64,000 bases of DNA, taken from NCBI RefSeq assembly GCF_012489685.1, contig NC_080041.1, positions 22,879,802 through 22,943,801 of the forward strand, written 5' to 3'. The translations under genes and the position numbers were made by a program. Positions 43,473 through 55,149 of the stretch are shown here, in pieces (within the stretch, counting starts at the first letter, position 1; every line of letters starts with the position of its first letter). This stretch comes from Lotus japonicus (Eukaryota; Streptophyta; Magnoliopsida; Fabales; Fabaceae). Below the pieces are notes generated by a model. That model searched no databases. It was not told where the DNA came from and saw only the letters and a list, made by a program, of their open reading frames with translations.

Positions 43473-46400
43473 ATAATCAATTTTGTTTAAAAAAAAGTTG
43501 AAGTTAGTTGTAGCGCTAAAAATACACATGTGCAAAAGAGTAAGTGTTCTCTATCGCTCGAGTAAAATAAGTTGTGAAGGCTTAGCTATCGCACCCAAGG
43601 GACTATGTTGTTACATTGTTGTCTGCATTTTGTCAAAAACAACCTGATATCGAAGCAGATGCCTTGACATATGATTTCGTGAAGCTAGGACATCAGTCCT
43701 TTGCTTGGAACGTGATGTGGGCCCTTGAAGATCTTATGAAGATATGTTTTTTTAAAGTTACTTGAGGTTCAAGTAGCTGTACCATAATGGTTTTAATTGT
43801 GGGTTGTTATTTGTTGAAACAATCTTTATTAAAAGATTGGTTTCTATCTTTACGTTTGAATTTTGCAACAATATCTTCGAGATTCAATTTTGATTTGTTG
43901 CTGCAATTTGTTACTTCAGCCCAAGAAAACCCTAGTGCCCAAGCCACTGCTGCTGAAGTTTATAAAGGGACAAAGACCTAAAGCTTGAAAACCACCTAAG
44001 CTAATAGAGAGAGATCAAGTGTTTTAGGGTTGTTCATTGTTCTTTGTCCTTATTTCTTGTGAACAAACTTTGCTCCCTAATTCTATAAAGCAAAGTTGTG
44101 TTATGTGTTCTTTGATTCTACAAACTCTGATTGTTGATTGTTTGTTACCAATCACTGTGGCAGTGATTGAGAGAAAGGGAGAGGGCTCTCATACTTAGGT
44201 TGAGATACTAAGTAGAAATACACTGGGTAGATTAGGAAGTGAACTATGAACTGTGGTGTTCATGAGTGTCTGTAATTCCTGAATCTTGAGATAGTGTATT
44301 TCCTTTCTTTGGGTGCGAACCCTCCAGACGTAGGTGAAAGTTTTTCACTGAACTGGGTTACCAATCCTCTGCGTTCTTCTTTTTATTTTGCTGGTTTTGT
44401 TACTGTTAGTCAATTGTTGAACCGGTTGTCCCAGCATCGCGTTCGACATATGTCCTGTGCAAGAACCGTAATTACAGAATAGGTAAACAAACTAACTCTA
44501 AATTGAAAAGCAAATAAATAAGTAATTGAACCAAATCAGATAGAGAAAAGATAGATTTTTGGGTAACATACACTAAACTAGGGGAGATGACTTAACTGTA
44601 GTGCTAGTTATAGATAAGCCACAGAGTATATACCTAAACTACGTACTCAAGGACAACAATCTTCATGTATGTGTGATTGTTTGAATAAGGATTAAAACAG
44701 AAAAGATGCCTAAGGCATATTCACTACCCAATCATAGGCTATTTTAGAAGTCATTTGTTTTCAACTGTATTTGAATGATAGAGATGAAAATAGAAAAAAT
44801 GGGAATACAATGGAAAAACGGTAAAATGGAGCAAAAAGTGAATATTGGGGTGTGAAACAGGAAGCAGGGTCGTGGGCTCCGTGGGACATGGTCGTGCTCA
44901 GTAAAATTCAAGCTTCACAAGCGTGTCAATCCCAAGATTTCTCTTGTCTAACTTTTAAGTGGCCACAATGGTGCTCTTTAAGTGGCACGACCATGCCTTC
45001 CGTTGTAGCAGCAGAGGCCCGAGTGAAACCTGACTATTTATATTTAAATAGGGCTTAGGGAAAAGGAAGAGCAACATGCAGTAGACTATCAGGAAGAAAA
45101 ACACAGAGAAGGCTGCTACAGGCTCTGAAAAAGAAGAATGAGAGAGAGGTTGAAGCATTGGAGATTTATCTATCTTGTTTCAATAAGATGTTAGTTACTA
45201 GGATTCTTGTGATGTATGTCTTTTTAATCATGAGTAGCGAATCGTCCTTCCTCGAAGTTGCTTATTTGAATCCCGATATTTTTATATATGTTATTCCCAA
45301 TTCATTATATTTGTGTTTTCTCTTTAATCTTCTTAGTTCTATAAGAAGTAATTAATCGTATTAATAGTCGGGTAGTTTACTCATGGAGAGGGAATTATAA
45401 GGAATTAGTTTTGGTGCACTTCTAAAGGAGATTTCCCCTTAAGTAGATTCTCCTTTTTAATCATTATTTAAGCAATCACGCTTGCATAACGAGTGTGATA
45501 GGTAGTAGTATCCTTAGGTATGTAATTTATGTGTAACCTGGCAGTTTATCTAACATTTGAGAAGTATAGTGGATTCATATGTTCTTTAGATAACATATAT
45601 AAAACCCTGAGAAGATGCTTCAATTACTTTGCAATCTCGAGGCTTTCCTCTCTGACAGATTTTCTATCTTGCTCTTTTTTTGCCTGCATCTTCGCAACAC
45701 CGTCTTTTCAAACTAATATTTGCCTACACTATGAAATCACCCCTAGGTTTAATTAGTTTGTTTTTCTGGTCTCTTGGGTCTGAGAACTAAGACTTCACAA
45801 TCCTAAATTACTTGAGTGACAGAGTAAACTTGCTTTGAATGCATGCATTGTTTTTAATCGCAACAAGTTTTTCACGCCATTGTCGGAGATTATAATTAAA
45901 TGACTGATTGTAGGGTTTATGTTAGGCCAATAGGAAAAGTTATAAAATCTAATGATGTTATGTGTTTCAAAGTCTTAATTAGGAATAGGTACAAACATCA
46001 AACAACAGGTAATAAGAAGAAGAAGAAAATGCTCAAGTTCAACAAAATTGTTGAAGACCATAAGCATGTGTTTGCACAAGTTTTAACGTCTATTCAATTT
46101 ACATAAGGCTGAAAATGTCTGATTGCAGCTCCAACGTCAAATCAAATATACACAAGGTAAAAAATCAAGATCCACAAAGTTACATCATCTAAAAGACCAC
46201 AAACAAAAAGGATCTCAATTGTCTTCCAAAGATATAAAGCCATCAATCCTATGTGAAAGTGAAAATCCTCTTGAAGCATGGAATAACAAAGACTTGGTAC
46301 ACAAAATGTCTAGTAGGTGAAAGCAAAATCTATTGAAGACATAGGCCCCGTTTGAGAAAACAGCTTAATTAAGTGCTTCTGACCATAAGCGCTTATGTCA

Positions 46401-46843
46401 TAAGTGCTTATTCATAAGCTATTTTTAAAATTTTATTGATATAAATTGAAAATAAGCTATATATAAGCATACACTGTATCAGCAGAGCGGTCAAAGCCAA
46501 GGTAAAGATTTATATAGCATGTTTAGAATTGAAAGGAATCTCTACTTCAAGACAGAGTCTACAACGTTAACATTGATACAAATCTTTTAGGCCAGTGCTT
46601 ATATTACCTTATTGGAAAGTAATCCTTGTCACAAACTGTCAAATGGATTAAATGCACAGCAAGGAGACGTTAGCTTGCGAGAAGAAAAGATCTATTGCGT
46701 AGGCAAACAGACCTTGGGATAGAACCATTGTAGATCTACCTCGATCAAGCAAAGCCATCTCAAAAGAACATGTATGAAGCTTAACAAAAAAAAAACATGA
46801 ATGAACGAAACTCTTGAAGATCAAACAAGATAGAATTTATACT
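43473..46843. other. Unassigned repeat-derived region
   Basis: No intact gene. 43760-44480 reads like a decayed copia-type LTR (TTCTTTGGGTGCGAACC, TGAACCGGTTGTCCC) without clear ends. 44820-45060 has an open stretch without known domain. 46343-46460 is one end of a MITE-like sequence (GGCCCCGTTTGAGAAAACAG) whose partner is missing. Much of the rest is AT-rich. Confidence 0.35.
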
Positions 46844-47924
46844 AGGCTTAATTCCAGTTTGGGCCCTTGATGTTTCACGAATGAGCGATCTGCACCCCCT
46901 GTGTTTAAAATGTGCGGTCAAGCCCCCTCATGTATCTAAACTGTGACATTGGTGCCCTTCCGTCAATATCCGTTTGGTTATGTGAGTTGACCAAACGGTT
47001 CTCCCTTCATTAAATGACGTGGCGTCCACGTGTAATAACAATTATTTTACAAATAAAAAGTTAACTTAATAAAACATAAAAAAAAATAGTAAAACAACTA
47101 AAAAACCCTCAATCCCCATCTGTCCCTCACGCTTCCAGCCCCCCCTCTCTTTCCTTTCTTCTTCTTTTTCTTCTTCATCTCCTCCCTCACATTTTAATCT
47201 TCAGCAAAATCAGAACCCAACCTTCTTCTTCTCCTCTTCTCTATCCCAACCCCATGACCCAAATGCTAACCCCAAATCAGAAAAACAAACCCCCATCTAC
47301 CTTACACCCTATGCAAAGCCAGAGAAATTTCACTCCACTCATTTACCAGATCTGCATCCCCCATGTACCTTCCGCCCTATGAAGATGTGGTTGGGGATGG
47401 TGGAGAAAGTTTAATACAGACTCACCAACAATGATCAAACTTGATTTGCTTGGTCATAGAGTCGTTTGCTCACACTTGTGATACATATTGGTTAAATTTG
47501 TTTGGTGGCTTGGGTTCCCTGGTGCAGCTAATGTTTGTGCGGTTTCAGCATCTATTCTGCCTTTTTTCCAACGAATAATGAATGGGGTTTGTTTGTTCTA
47601 ATTAGGGTTCAAATTGGGGGGGATTGGGTAAGTAAAAATTTGGGGAAAACTTGGTTTAAAATTGGGGGGAATCGGGTTAATGAATGGGGGAGGGAATTAT
47701 TTTCCTAAATTTTTTTTTGTAAAATAATTGTTATTACACGTGTACGCCACGTCAGTTAATGAAGGGAGAACCGTTTGGTCAACTCACAGAACCAAACGGA
47801 TATTGACGGAAGGGCACCAATGTCACAGTTTAGATACATAAGGGGGCTTGACCGCACATTTTAAACACGAGGGTGCAGATCGCTCATTTGTGAAACATCA
47901 GGGGCCTAAACTGGAATTAAGCCT
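46844..47924. mobile_element. Long-TIR transposon (Mutator-like, non-autonomous)
   Basis: 1081 bp with inverted repeats of about 210 bp (46844-47055 and 47715-47924) beginning AGGCTTAATTCCAG, differing at roughly ten positions. Direct flanks are AGAATTTATACT at left and AGAATTTACTACT at right, a 12/13-bp duplication with one inserted base. The interior has a C/T-rich leader-like stretch and no transposase. Same architecture as the element at 24524 but unrelated ends. Confidence 0.82.
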
Positions 47925-49477
47925 AGAATTTACTACTTCCAACTTCAATGAAATCAAAAGCACGCTTCATAGTCAAATATTATCTCCAAACAAAAATAAA
48001 GAACCACAAGTTTATCCTTTCTCTATAAAAGCCTCTAAGTACATTCAAAAGAGTCAAATCTGATTTACATACTAGAGAGATGTTGGAGCTTAAGTTTTCT
48101 ACCTCCCTCTTCATAGGAGAATCAAAGTAGAAGAAAACACCTTCAAAAAGATGAGGAGAAGTCCTTGAGAATACTTGTAATGAAAAGTCATGTATAATAC
48201 TTGATAGGAAAAATCCCTGAGAATACTTAATAAGGAAAAGTTCTTAAGATTACTCTTGAAGGAGAAGTCAATAATACTTGGTTGATTAGTGGAGACTCTT
48301 GGTGGATACCAAGATTTGACTTAGCCCATGTTTAGTGAACCAGTATATATATTCATATTCTTAATCTTTTGTTTCTTTGTTATTTACTCTGTAAATTCAA
48401 TCCCCTGCTATGCTACTGAGAAAAGAGAATCTTTGAAAAGAATTTTAAAAACTAATCATGAAAAGATTTTGAAGACACAGATTAATCCCCTTTTCTTGTA
48501 TTTCGGTGTTTATTTTCAGATTATAGATTTAGTCCTTTTCCTTTTTATTGTGTTTTTCTTGTTTTCTATTTTCTGTGATGTTTCTATTTTGTAGGTGTCT
48601 TCGACCATACCCCGGATCGCACATTCGTTATCAAAGAAAAATTAGAATTCTAATTTTGGAGAGTGTAACCGTCGGGAGCTCTAGTTTCTCAATGAGTCTA
48701 TCTCCAATACTCTCTCTCTCATCTCAGTAAAGTGAATTTCATAGACTATCTATCTATGAGAGTGTGATTCTTCTAAGTTAAATTATTTGTTTTGAAAATT
48801 TAAATTATTTATTTAAATTCAAATGTTTTAGCTTTTTTCTTAAATCAAATTTTTTTATCGACCAAGTTTCTGCTCCAGGGATTAAGCCTAGATCTTCTTT
48901 TACTAACCCATATGTCTCCAGCTCTTCTCGCTTGAGCTATTCTTCGGGAAAAATCAAAAGATAACTATTGAATGTTGAATGCGTCAAGATACAAGTTCTC
49001 TCGACAAATGATCACAAAATCCCACAAAAGAGGCAAACCCAGCTAGGCCTCCGCAAAGTAAACTAGCCATTCAAAAGGGACAAATTCAAGAGTTTGCCTT
49101 CGCCTGGACAAAAGACACAAAATCCCAAATCTCAACAACTGGGAAAGTCCTCTCTTTGGGTACCATATGCGGAGACGGATTCAACTAAAACGAGATCCTA
49201 TCAAGCCACAACAAAAACCACAAAGGAAAAAGATCTTTCTCTGCAGAGAAAACCTACAAGCTCAACAACCTAACATTGACAAAAAGCTAAACGAATACCA
49301 AATCAAGTTCAAACAAAATCAGAAACAAAAACACAAATGCCTCAAAGGCCTCCATGTCAAAGCCCCTAAACAAAACCCAACTGTTTACCATCCAATCCCA
49401 TTTGATGAGCTCTCGCAAATATTCATTATTTTGCTATTTTTTAGGGTTAAATACGCTTTAAATATCTCATATTTATT
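47925..49477. other. Unassigned region
   Basis: 48090-48330 has repeated phrases (GAGAATACTT at 48168 and 48216, and AATACTTG variants) that resemble an LTR remnant. A 133-codon frame at 49167-49568 is Gln/Lys-rich, crosses into the MULE terminus and is probably not coding. No known domain was recognised. Confidence 0.35.
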
Positions 49478-49807
49478 AGGCAGAGACTATTTGCGCCTCC
49501 CTGTTTTGCTAAGTCCGCCATCTCCTTTTTTAAAAATTCCAACAATGCCCTTAGTAAAAAAAACATAAAAAGGTAATATTTAATTTTTACTTCCCACACA
49601 CCATCTCCTTCTTCCTCCTCACCCTCCTCCTCACTCTCCTCTTAATCCTCCACTCCTCCGCTCCTCCACCCCCAAGCTCTTTTGGGTGATCTCAAGTCAA
49701 GAATAAAAGCTTACCCATGTAAGTTTTTACCTTTTTCCGAGCTTTTTTTTTCAGCTTTTTTTAGCTTCCATCGCGATTTCGCGACTTTCTGACGTAACTA
49801 GATAGTC

Positions 49808-50075
49808 CCGCCCTTAAAACTGCGGTAATGAAACAAATTACACGCTCCCGTTAACATACGTGCGGACGTGTTAAATTTATACCTTCCGCTAACTTGTTAG
49901 CGGAAGTCAAAAAAACTTAGTTATTTCAATCGTCTTAAGTTCTGGTACTGCTACTATCTAAATAAAATTGATTTTCCCGTTAGCATACGTGCGGAAAGTG
50001 ATATGTTGGAATAATAGGTCCGCCAGTTAAACTGCGGAAGGCAAATATGTGCTGCCGCATATTAAAGTGCGGACA
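49808..50075. repeat. Left array of subterminal CCGC...GCGG palindromes
   Basis: Six related inverted motifs between the MULE terminus and the transposase gene: near 49808 (CCGCCCTTAAAACTGCGG), 49848, 49886 (TTCCGCTAACTTGTTAGCGG), 49977, 50020 and 50054 (GCCGCATATTAAAGTGCGG). The arms are conserved and the centres vary. Confidence 0.75.
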
Positions 50076-50124
50076 AAACAAAGTTTTTTAGATTGATTGA
50101 GCTTATTTTGTTGATTGCAGCATA

Positions 50125-52145
50125 ATGATACCTGAGGAAGTAAATAGGCCCAATATGGAGATTGTGCCTTCTGTGGATCTTACAAAAGCTTTCACCACTA
50201 GCCAAGTAAGTTTTGTTCAATTTAACAAGTTAGGCACTATGTGTAGGTCATGCGATGTATACTTAATTGAGTTTTTAAATGTTGTAGGCTTTTGAATCCT
50301 CCAAAGATCTTGTTAATTGGGCCAAAGCTGTAGGTAAAGAGCATGGCTATGTTATTATTATTCAGAAGTCGGACTATGGATCTGACAAAAGGAGGGCCGT
50401 GATGACACTAGGATGTGAGCGTGGCGGCAAATATAAACCATCCACATCGGTGTTAAAGCGAAATCGGACTGAAACTAAGAAGTGTAATTGTCCATTCAGG
50501 CTAAGGGCAAGGCGTAGTAATAAAGATAAAATGTGGACGGTGCTTGTGCATAGTGGGATCCATAATCATGACACTGTTGAGGTTTTGCAGGGTCACTCAT
50601 ATGTTGGCCGTCTAAATCCAGAGGAAAAGGCGATGGTGGGAGAAATGATTGAAGAAAGGGTCAAGGCCAGTGATATTTTGATTGCTATAAGGAAACACAA
50701 CCCAACCAACTTGACTAGAATTAAACAGATTTACAATGAGAAGCAAGCATACAACAGGTTGAAGAGGGGATCGTTGACCGAGATGCAACACTTGATGAAG
50801 TTGTTGGAAGAACACAAATACGCACATTGGTCCAGGGTGCAGGATGGTACTGATGTGGTCAGATCTTTGTTTTGGGCACACCCTGATTCCATTCACTTAT
50901 TCAATGAGTTTCCTCATATTGTGATTCTGGATAGTACATACAAGACCAATAGGTACAGGATCCCTTTACTTGAGATGGTGGGGGTTACGTCGACAAATTT
51001 GACATACTCAATTGCTTTTGCGTACATGGAGAATGAGCAAAAGGATGAGGTTGTTTGGGCTGTGAATAGATTAAAAGACTTGATCATTAATGAGGACAAT
51101 CTGCCGAAGGTCTTTGTTACAGACAAAGACCAAGTTTTGATGGAAGCATTGGAAACTGTTTTTCCCGCAGCTCGCTGTCTTCTATGTCAGTTTCATGTAC
51201 TTAAGAGTGTAACTGGCGAGATGAAGAAACTTGTGAAAGACATTGAGACACGTGAAGACATTACTGATAGATGGAATCGGTTGATGTATGCTGCCAACGA
51301 GGTTGAGTATGATAAAGCTGTGGGTGCTATGTCGAATACCGGTGAGCTCTGGACTTACATTGAGACTAACTGGTTGCCTTTGAGAAGCAAGTTTGTGAAG
51401 TTTGAGATTGATACTTGTATGCACATGGGGTGCACGACAACAAACAGGTAATTTGTTACTATCCTTCACTTTTTTTACTTCAACTGTAAAATGTTTGGCA
51501 AAATGTTTTCTGTTTTTTTTATTTCATGTTTATACCATGCGCAGAGTTGAGGGGGCACACTCAAAGCTGAAGAAACTATTGTCCGACAGTAAGGGTGACT
51601 TGGTCATTGCGTGGACTGCGATGAACAAGCTTATTATCATGCAGCATGACAAGATAAATGAGTCCTTCCAGCTCAGCATATTTGTCACAGAGCATTCTGT
51701 GAATGACCTGTTCTATAAGCATTTGCGCGGGTTTGTATCTAAAGCCGCATTGCACATTATTGTTAAAGAGAAGACTCAAATTGGCATGATTGGGGTTGGT
51801 GGTATATACTGTGAATGTGTACTTAGGAGAACCCATGGACTACCATGTGCTTGTGAGCTCATGAAGTTTGAATCTGTCCCATTACTTGCAATTCATCCAC
51901 ATTGGAGGAAATTGACTTGGGATTCTTCGGACCGTGACATGGATCCAACATTGGGTTTGAGTTTTGAGTCTGAATTTGATAAATTACGAACCAAGTTCGA
52001 GGAGTCTTCTCACGGAGTTAGAATGTCGATCATTGAGAGCCTTAGAATGATTACTTATCCAGAAACGACTTCTATGTGTGCTCCAACAAAGTATGATGCT
52101 AATTATTTAACAACAAACGTTTTAACAATAATTACAAAGAAATAA
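50125..52145 (+). pseudogene. MULE transposase (DDE), 3' end lost
   Basis: Three exons: 50125-50205, 50288-51447, 51545-52145, with GT/AG introns that keep phase. A splice acceptor just before 50125 suggests an intron in the 5' leader. About 613 residues. The N-terminal FAR1-like zinc-binding domain has LGCERGGKY, KKCNCPFRLRA and HNHD. The MULE catalytic domain has ILDSTYKTNRY (first Asp), VFVTDKDQ (second Asp), LCQFHV and, after intron 2, RVEGAHSKLKK (Glu). A SWIM-type finger follows as CECVLRRTHGLPCACEL. The last 20 or so residues after MCAPTK are unlike family members and read into the intron of the convergent gene, so the normal C-terminus has been deleted. The catalytic core looks complete; function is uncertain. 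Confidence 0.88.
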
Positions 52146-52151
52146 CAATAC

Positions 52152-53048
52152 CTGCAGAAGAGATAAATAACCAGCAACAGACTTAGCACCGTTCCTACTG
52201 GCCTCCCCGAGCTGACCATACAAGTAAGCCAAAGTGGCAGCTCCCCAATTCCACCTTGATGCATTCTCAACATCTTCAAACAGAGACAAATACACAACAC
52301 CAATATATGTGTTGCTCTTGTCACAGAAAAGGGTCATGCCAATCAACCGCAGCATATAAGCTCGGCATGCAGGAACTTCATTGTTAGCCTCTACGTGTTT
52401 CTCCACAATAGCTTGGAGAAAGATAAAGCGAAGAGATGGACCCCTACAAGCATCAAACTCCTCCATCACAAGCTCAATGTCCACATCAAGTAACTGAGCA
52501 ACCGCAGGAGCCGCCTCTTCCCTAGTCGGATTACCAAAGGAGAAGAACTCACCCTCTACGGGCAAGTGGAGTAATGCTGAGACATCTTCAAGTGTGATCG
52601 TCATTTCCCCCCATGGTAAGTGGAAAGATGACGTCTCAGGATGCCATCGCTCAACAAAAGCAGAAATAATGCTCTGGTCAACACTCGGGCTTGTGCATTT
52701 CATCACCCACCGCAAACCTGCATTATGCACCGCACCCCTTATGTACCGAGCATGATGGACTACAGGATGACACATCCTCCCATGATTATAGGTCTTGAGC
52801 ACACCTCTAGTCTCATAATTTGGCCGCTTGTATGACCTCCATATGTCACGAGCTATATGTTCGCCATACTTAGTCAACAAGCAAAGGTCAAACGGACCTC
52901 CCTCATACCACAACCTGTTCTCATCGTCCTCATCACCAGACTCCTCATCAAACTCCGCCTCGAGGTCAGCACCGACATCCTCCTCAGCCTCCTCCTCACC
53001 ACTAGTCTCCTCCTCCGCCTCAGTGTCATCATCCTGCTGATCAGCCAT
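52152..53048 (-). pseudogene. Plant mobile domain (PMD, MAIN-like) protein carried by the MULE, 3' end lost
   Basis: Minus-strand exon ending at a donor site CTGCAG|GTATTG (52152). The ATG at 53048 (MADQQDDDTEAEE) opens an acidic stretch, then the PMD: GPFDLCLLTKYGEHIARDIW, AFVERWHPETSSFHLPWGEM and ITLEDVSALLHLPVEG, the signature of MAIN/MAIL1-like proteins. The frame stays open upstream to an acceptor at about 53258 and encodes a run of eight or nine Arg-Gly pairs, so translation may begin further upstream. PMD genes occur in host genomes and inside Mutator-like transposons, which fits this place. The following exon is absent because the intron runs into the transposase gene, so the protein is truncated. 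Confidence 0.85.
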
Positions 53049-53410
53049 AATCTCATCATTCTGCTGATCCTGTACAGCAGGCTCTTGTTCAGCATTCCTA
53101 CCCCTTCCTCTACCCCTTCCTCGACCCCTTCCTCTACCCCTTCCTCTATTAGCCTCTTCTGACCGTTTGCGGTTAGAAGCATGAGTGGAGCTACGATCCC
53201 GTGGAGCAGTAGGTTCAGTAGAAGGACCAACAACACGGGCAGTTTTCCTAGGAGGCCTGAAAATTAAAAATACAAAAATTAATACTCATACACAACAATT
53301 TATTAACATAAACAACAGTTTATTAACATAAACAACAGTTTGCTAACATAAAAAATAATTTATAAACATTCAGAGAAAATTCAGAGAGAATTAAAAAAAA
53401 TTGACAGGCT

Positions 53411-53510
53411 AACCGCACTTAAACTTGCGGTAGGTATAAAAAATTTGACAGGCGAACCGCACTTAAACATGCGGTAGGCATAAAACCTGTCCGCGGTTTA
53501 GAGTGCGGGA
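53411..53510. repeat. Right array of subterminal CCGC...GCGG palindromes
   Basis: Three motifs upstream of the PMD gene: AACCGCACTTAAACTTGCGG at about 53411, a near-identical copy about 44 bp on, and TCCGCGGTTTAGAGTGCGGG at about 53490. They mirror the left array. Confidence 0.75.
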
Positions 53511-53948
53511 AAGTCACGAAACCTCCTCCCATTGCAGAATCAAATCGAGGGACTGAAATTTAACACGAAATACAACCTAAGCCTCGAAAACTTGTAAGAA
53601 ATAACTTACATTGTTGTTCTTCTTGTGGGTTATGGGTTGTTGTTGTATTTTGTGGGTTACTCCTTCTTGACTTGGTCTCTTCTTCCTCTTCTACTTCAAC
53701 TTCTTCTTACTTCTTCTTCTTACTGGTTGTCCTCCTTTCTCTTCCTCTTCTTGATTTTGTGAAGGTTGAAACTTTTGAAATTGGGTGGGAGAGGAAGATG
53801 GTATACGGTTGAAAGAGGGGGAGGGTTTGTAGAGATAAGGTAGTTTTTTTTTAAATTTAAATTACTGAAGGGTATTTTAATCTTTTCGCGTATTTGGGGA
53901 TGGTGGACTTAGCAAAAAAGGGGGCGCAAATAGTCTCTGCCTAAATAC

Positions 53949-54380
53949 TCCATCGGTTCTTTTTTATACGACCCTTTAGATACATTATTGATATCCCTTA
54001 ATATAAGACTCCTTACTAAATTTTAGGAATACTAATGATCTTCTTCCATATATACCTCTTGTATTTATTTAGCTTTTGCAATTTCTGAAATTTTTTTTTT
54101 GACCCTTTGACCACCAGTCGCCACGGGAGAAATGGGCCTCACGTGACTAATCTGGCTTGGGATACGGTAGTGATGTCTCTGGCCACATAGATATTACTTT
54201 TTACCTTAGAGGGGGACACTAATGATCAATTCATTTTTAAACTATCCAATGCATTAATTAAAGGTATATATGAAAAGTTATATAATTTTTTAAAAATCAA
54301 ATAATAAATTATCTTATTACATATTTTTAATAATCGTAAATTCGTAATTCCCCTAGTTTTTATAATAGGAACAGAGCAAG
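53949..54380. mobile_element. Degenerate Stowaway-like MITE
   Basis: Left end CTCCATCGGTTCTTTTTTAT and a loosely matching inverted right end (TTTTTATAATAGGAACAG, then AGCAAG), both next to TA. The match is weak. It abuts the MULE terminus. Confidence 0.4.
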
Positions 54381-54503
54381 TATACATAAGAATTAACATC
54401 ACGTTCAAAAAATTAATAACATCAAACAATTAAAGTCTTTTTTTAATTCAAAAGTTTTTTTTTGGAAAACGATTAAAGTCATTTAAAAGAGAGAAAAAGT
54501 GTA

Positions 54504-54568
54504 GAAACTTGTAGAAAATAAAATCTATGGATCCACCCCTATCTCAAAAGAAAATTCCCGAAATTCCC
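54504..54568 (+). promoter_or_regulatory. Heat-shock elements of the small HSP gene
   Basis: At 54550-54568 GAAAATTCCCGAAATTCCC gives four alternating units (GAA, TTC, GAA, TCC) spaced 2 bp apart, a strong heat-shock-factor trimer site. A weaker site, GAAACTTGTAGAA, lies at 54504-54516. Both are upstream of the TATA box at the distance usual for plant sHSP promoters. Confidence 0.85.
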
Positions 54569-54588
54569 AGATACATAACTCTCTTTCC

Positions 54589-54596
54589 TATATAAA
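54589..54596 (+). promoter_or_regulatory. TATA box of the small HSP gene
   Basis: TATATAAA, 21 bp after the strong heat-shock element and 92 bp before the start codon. Confidence 0.85.
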
Positions 54597-54687
54597 CCTC
54601 CACTCTGTTTTCCTACAAGCAGAACCAGTGATCAAGAACATTACAGATTCCAATTGTGATCAAAAGCAAAGCATATCAACTATCATC

Positions 54688-55149
54688 ATGTCTCTCATTC
54701 CAAGCTTCTTCGGTGGTCGACGAAGCAACGTCTTCGATCCATTCTCTCAAGAATTGTGGGACCCCTTTGAAGGATTCCCTGTCTCCAATTCCTCTGCTTG
54801 CGAGACCACGGCCATAGCCAACACGCGTGTGGACTGGAAGGAGACGCCGGAGGCTCACGTGTTCAGCGTCGACCTCCCTGGGCTCAAGAAGGAGGAGGTG
54901 AAGGTGGAGGTTGAGGACGGCAGCGTGTTGCAGATAAGCGGGGAGAGAAGCAGGGAGCAGGAACAGAAGGATGATAAGTGGCACCGCGTAGAGAGGAGCT
55001 CCGGGAAGTTCATGAGGAGGTTCCGGCTGCCGGAGAATGCTAAAATGGATCAGGTTAAGGCTGCCATGGAGAATGGGGTGCTCACTGTTACTGTGCCTAA
55101 GGAGGAAGAGAAGAAGCCTGAGGTTAAGTCTATTCAGATTTCTGGTTGA
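54688..55149 (+). CDS. Class I cytosolic small heat-shock protein (HSP17-like)
   Basis: 153 residues, intronless. The ATG at 54688 gives the family start [20 protein letters not shown], so in-frame codons further upstream are leader. The alpha-crystallin domain spans about residues 46-138, from [20 protein letters not shown] through [11 protein letters not shown] and [20 protein letters not shown] to [10 protein letters not shown]. The C-terminal IXI anchor is seen in VKSIQISG. Such proteins form 12-mers that hold unfolding proteins soluble in the cytosol during heat stress. The heat-shock element and TATA box upstream point to heat-shock-factor control. A polyadenylation-like AATAAA lies at about 55307. 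Nothing in the coding sequence looks damaged. Confidence 0.97.
   Translation: MSLIPSFFGGRRSNVFDPFSQELWDPFEGFPVSNSSACETTAIANTRVDWKETPEAHVFSVDLPGLKKEEVKVEVEDGSVLQISGERSREQEQKDDKWHRVERSSGKFMRRFRLPENAKMDQVKAAMENGVLTVTVPKEEEKKPEVKSIQISG

Larger units (their letters stand above)
49478..53942 (+). mobile_element. Mutator-like element (MULE) with transposase and plant-mobile-domain gene
   Basis: 4465 bp. The ends AGGCAGAGACTATTTGCGCC and its inverse form terminal inverted repeats of about 45 bp at high identity, decaying over the next 40 bp. Between them lie a plus-strand transposase gene and a convergent minus-strand gene with a plant mobile domain. The 3' ends of both genes are missing at the point where they meet (about 52090-52150), implying an internal deletion. 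Arrays of CCGC...GCGG palindromes occupy both subterminal regions. No matched 9-bp target duplication was found. Confidence 0.88.

Noticed and set aside
43760..44480. Copia solo LTR
   Set aside because: Phrases resemble a copia LTR, but neither TG/CA ends nor a target duplication can be set.
46343..46460. hAT-like MITE
   Set aside because: Only one end (GGCCCCGTTTG...) is visible and no inverted partner was found.
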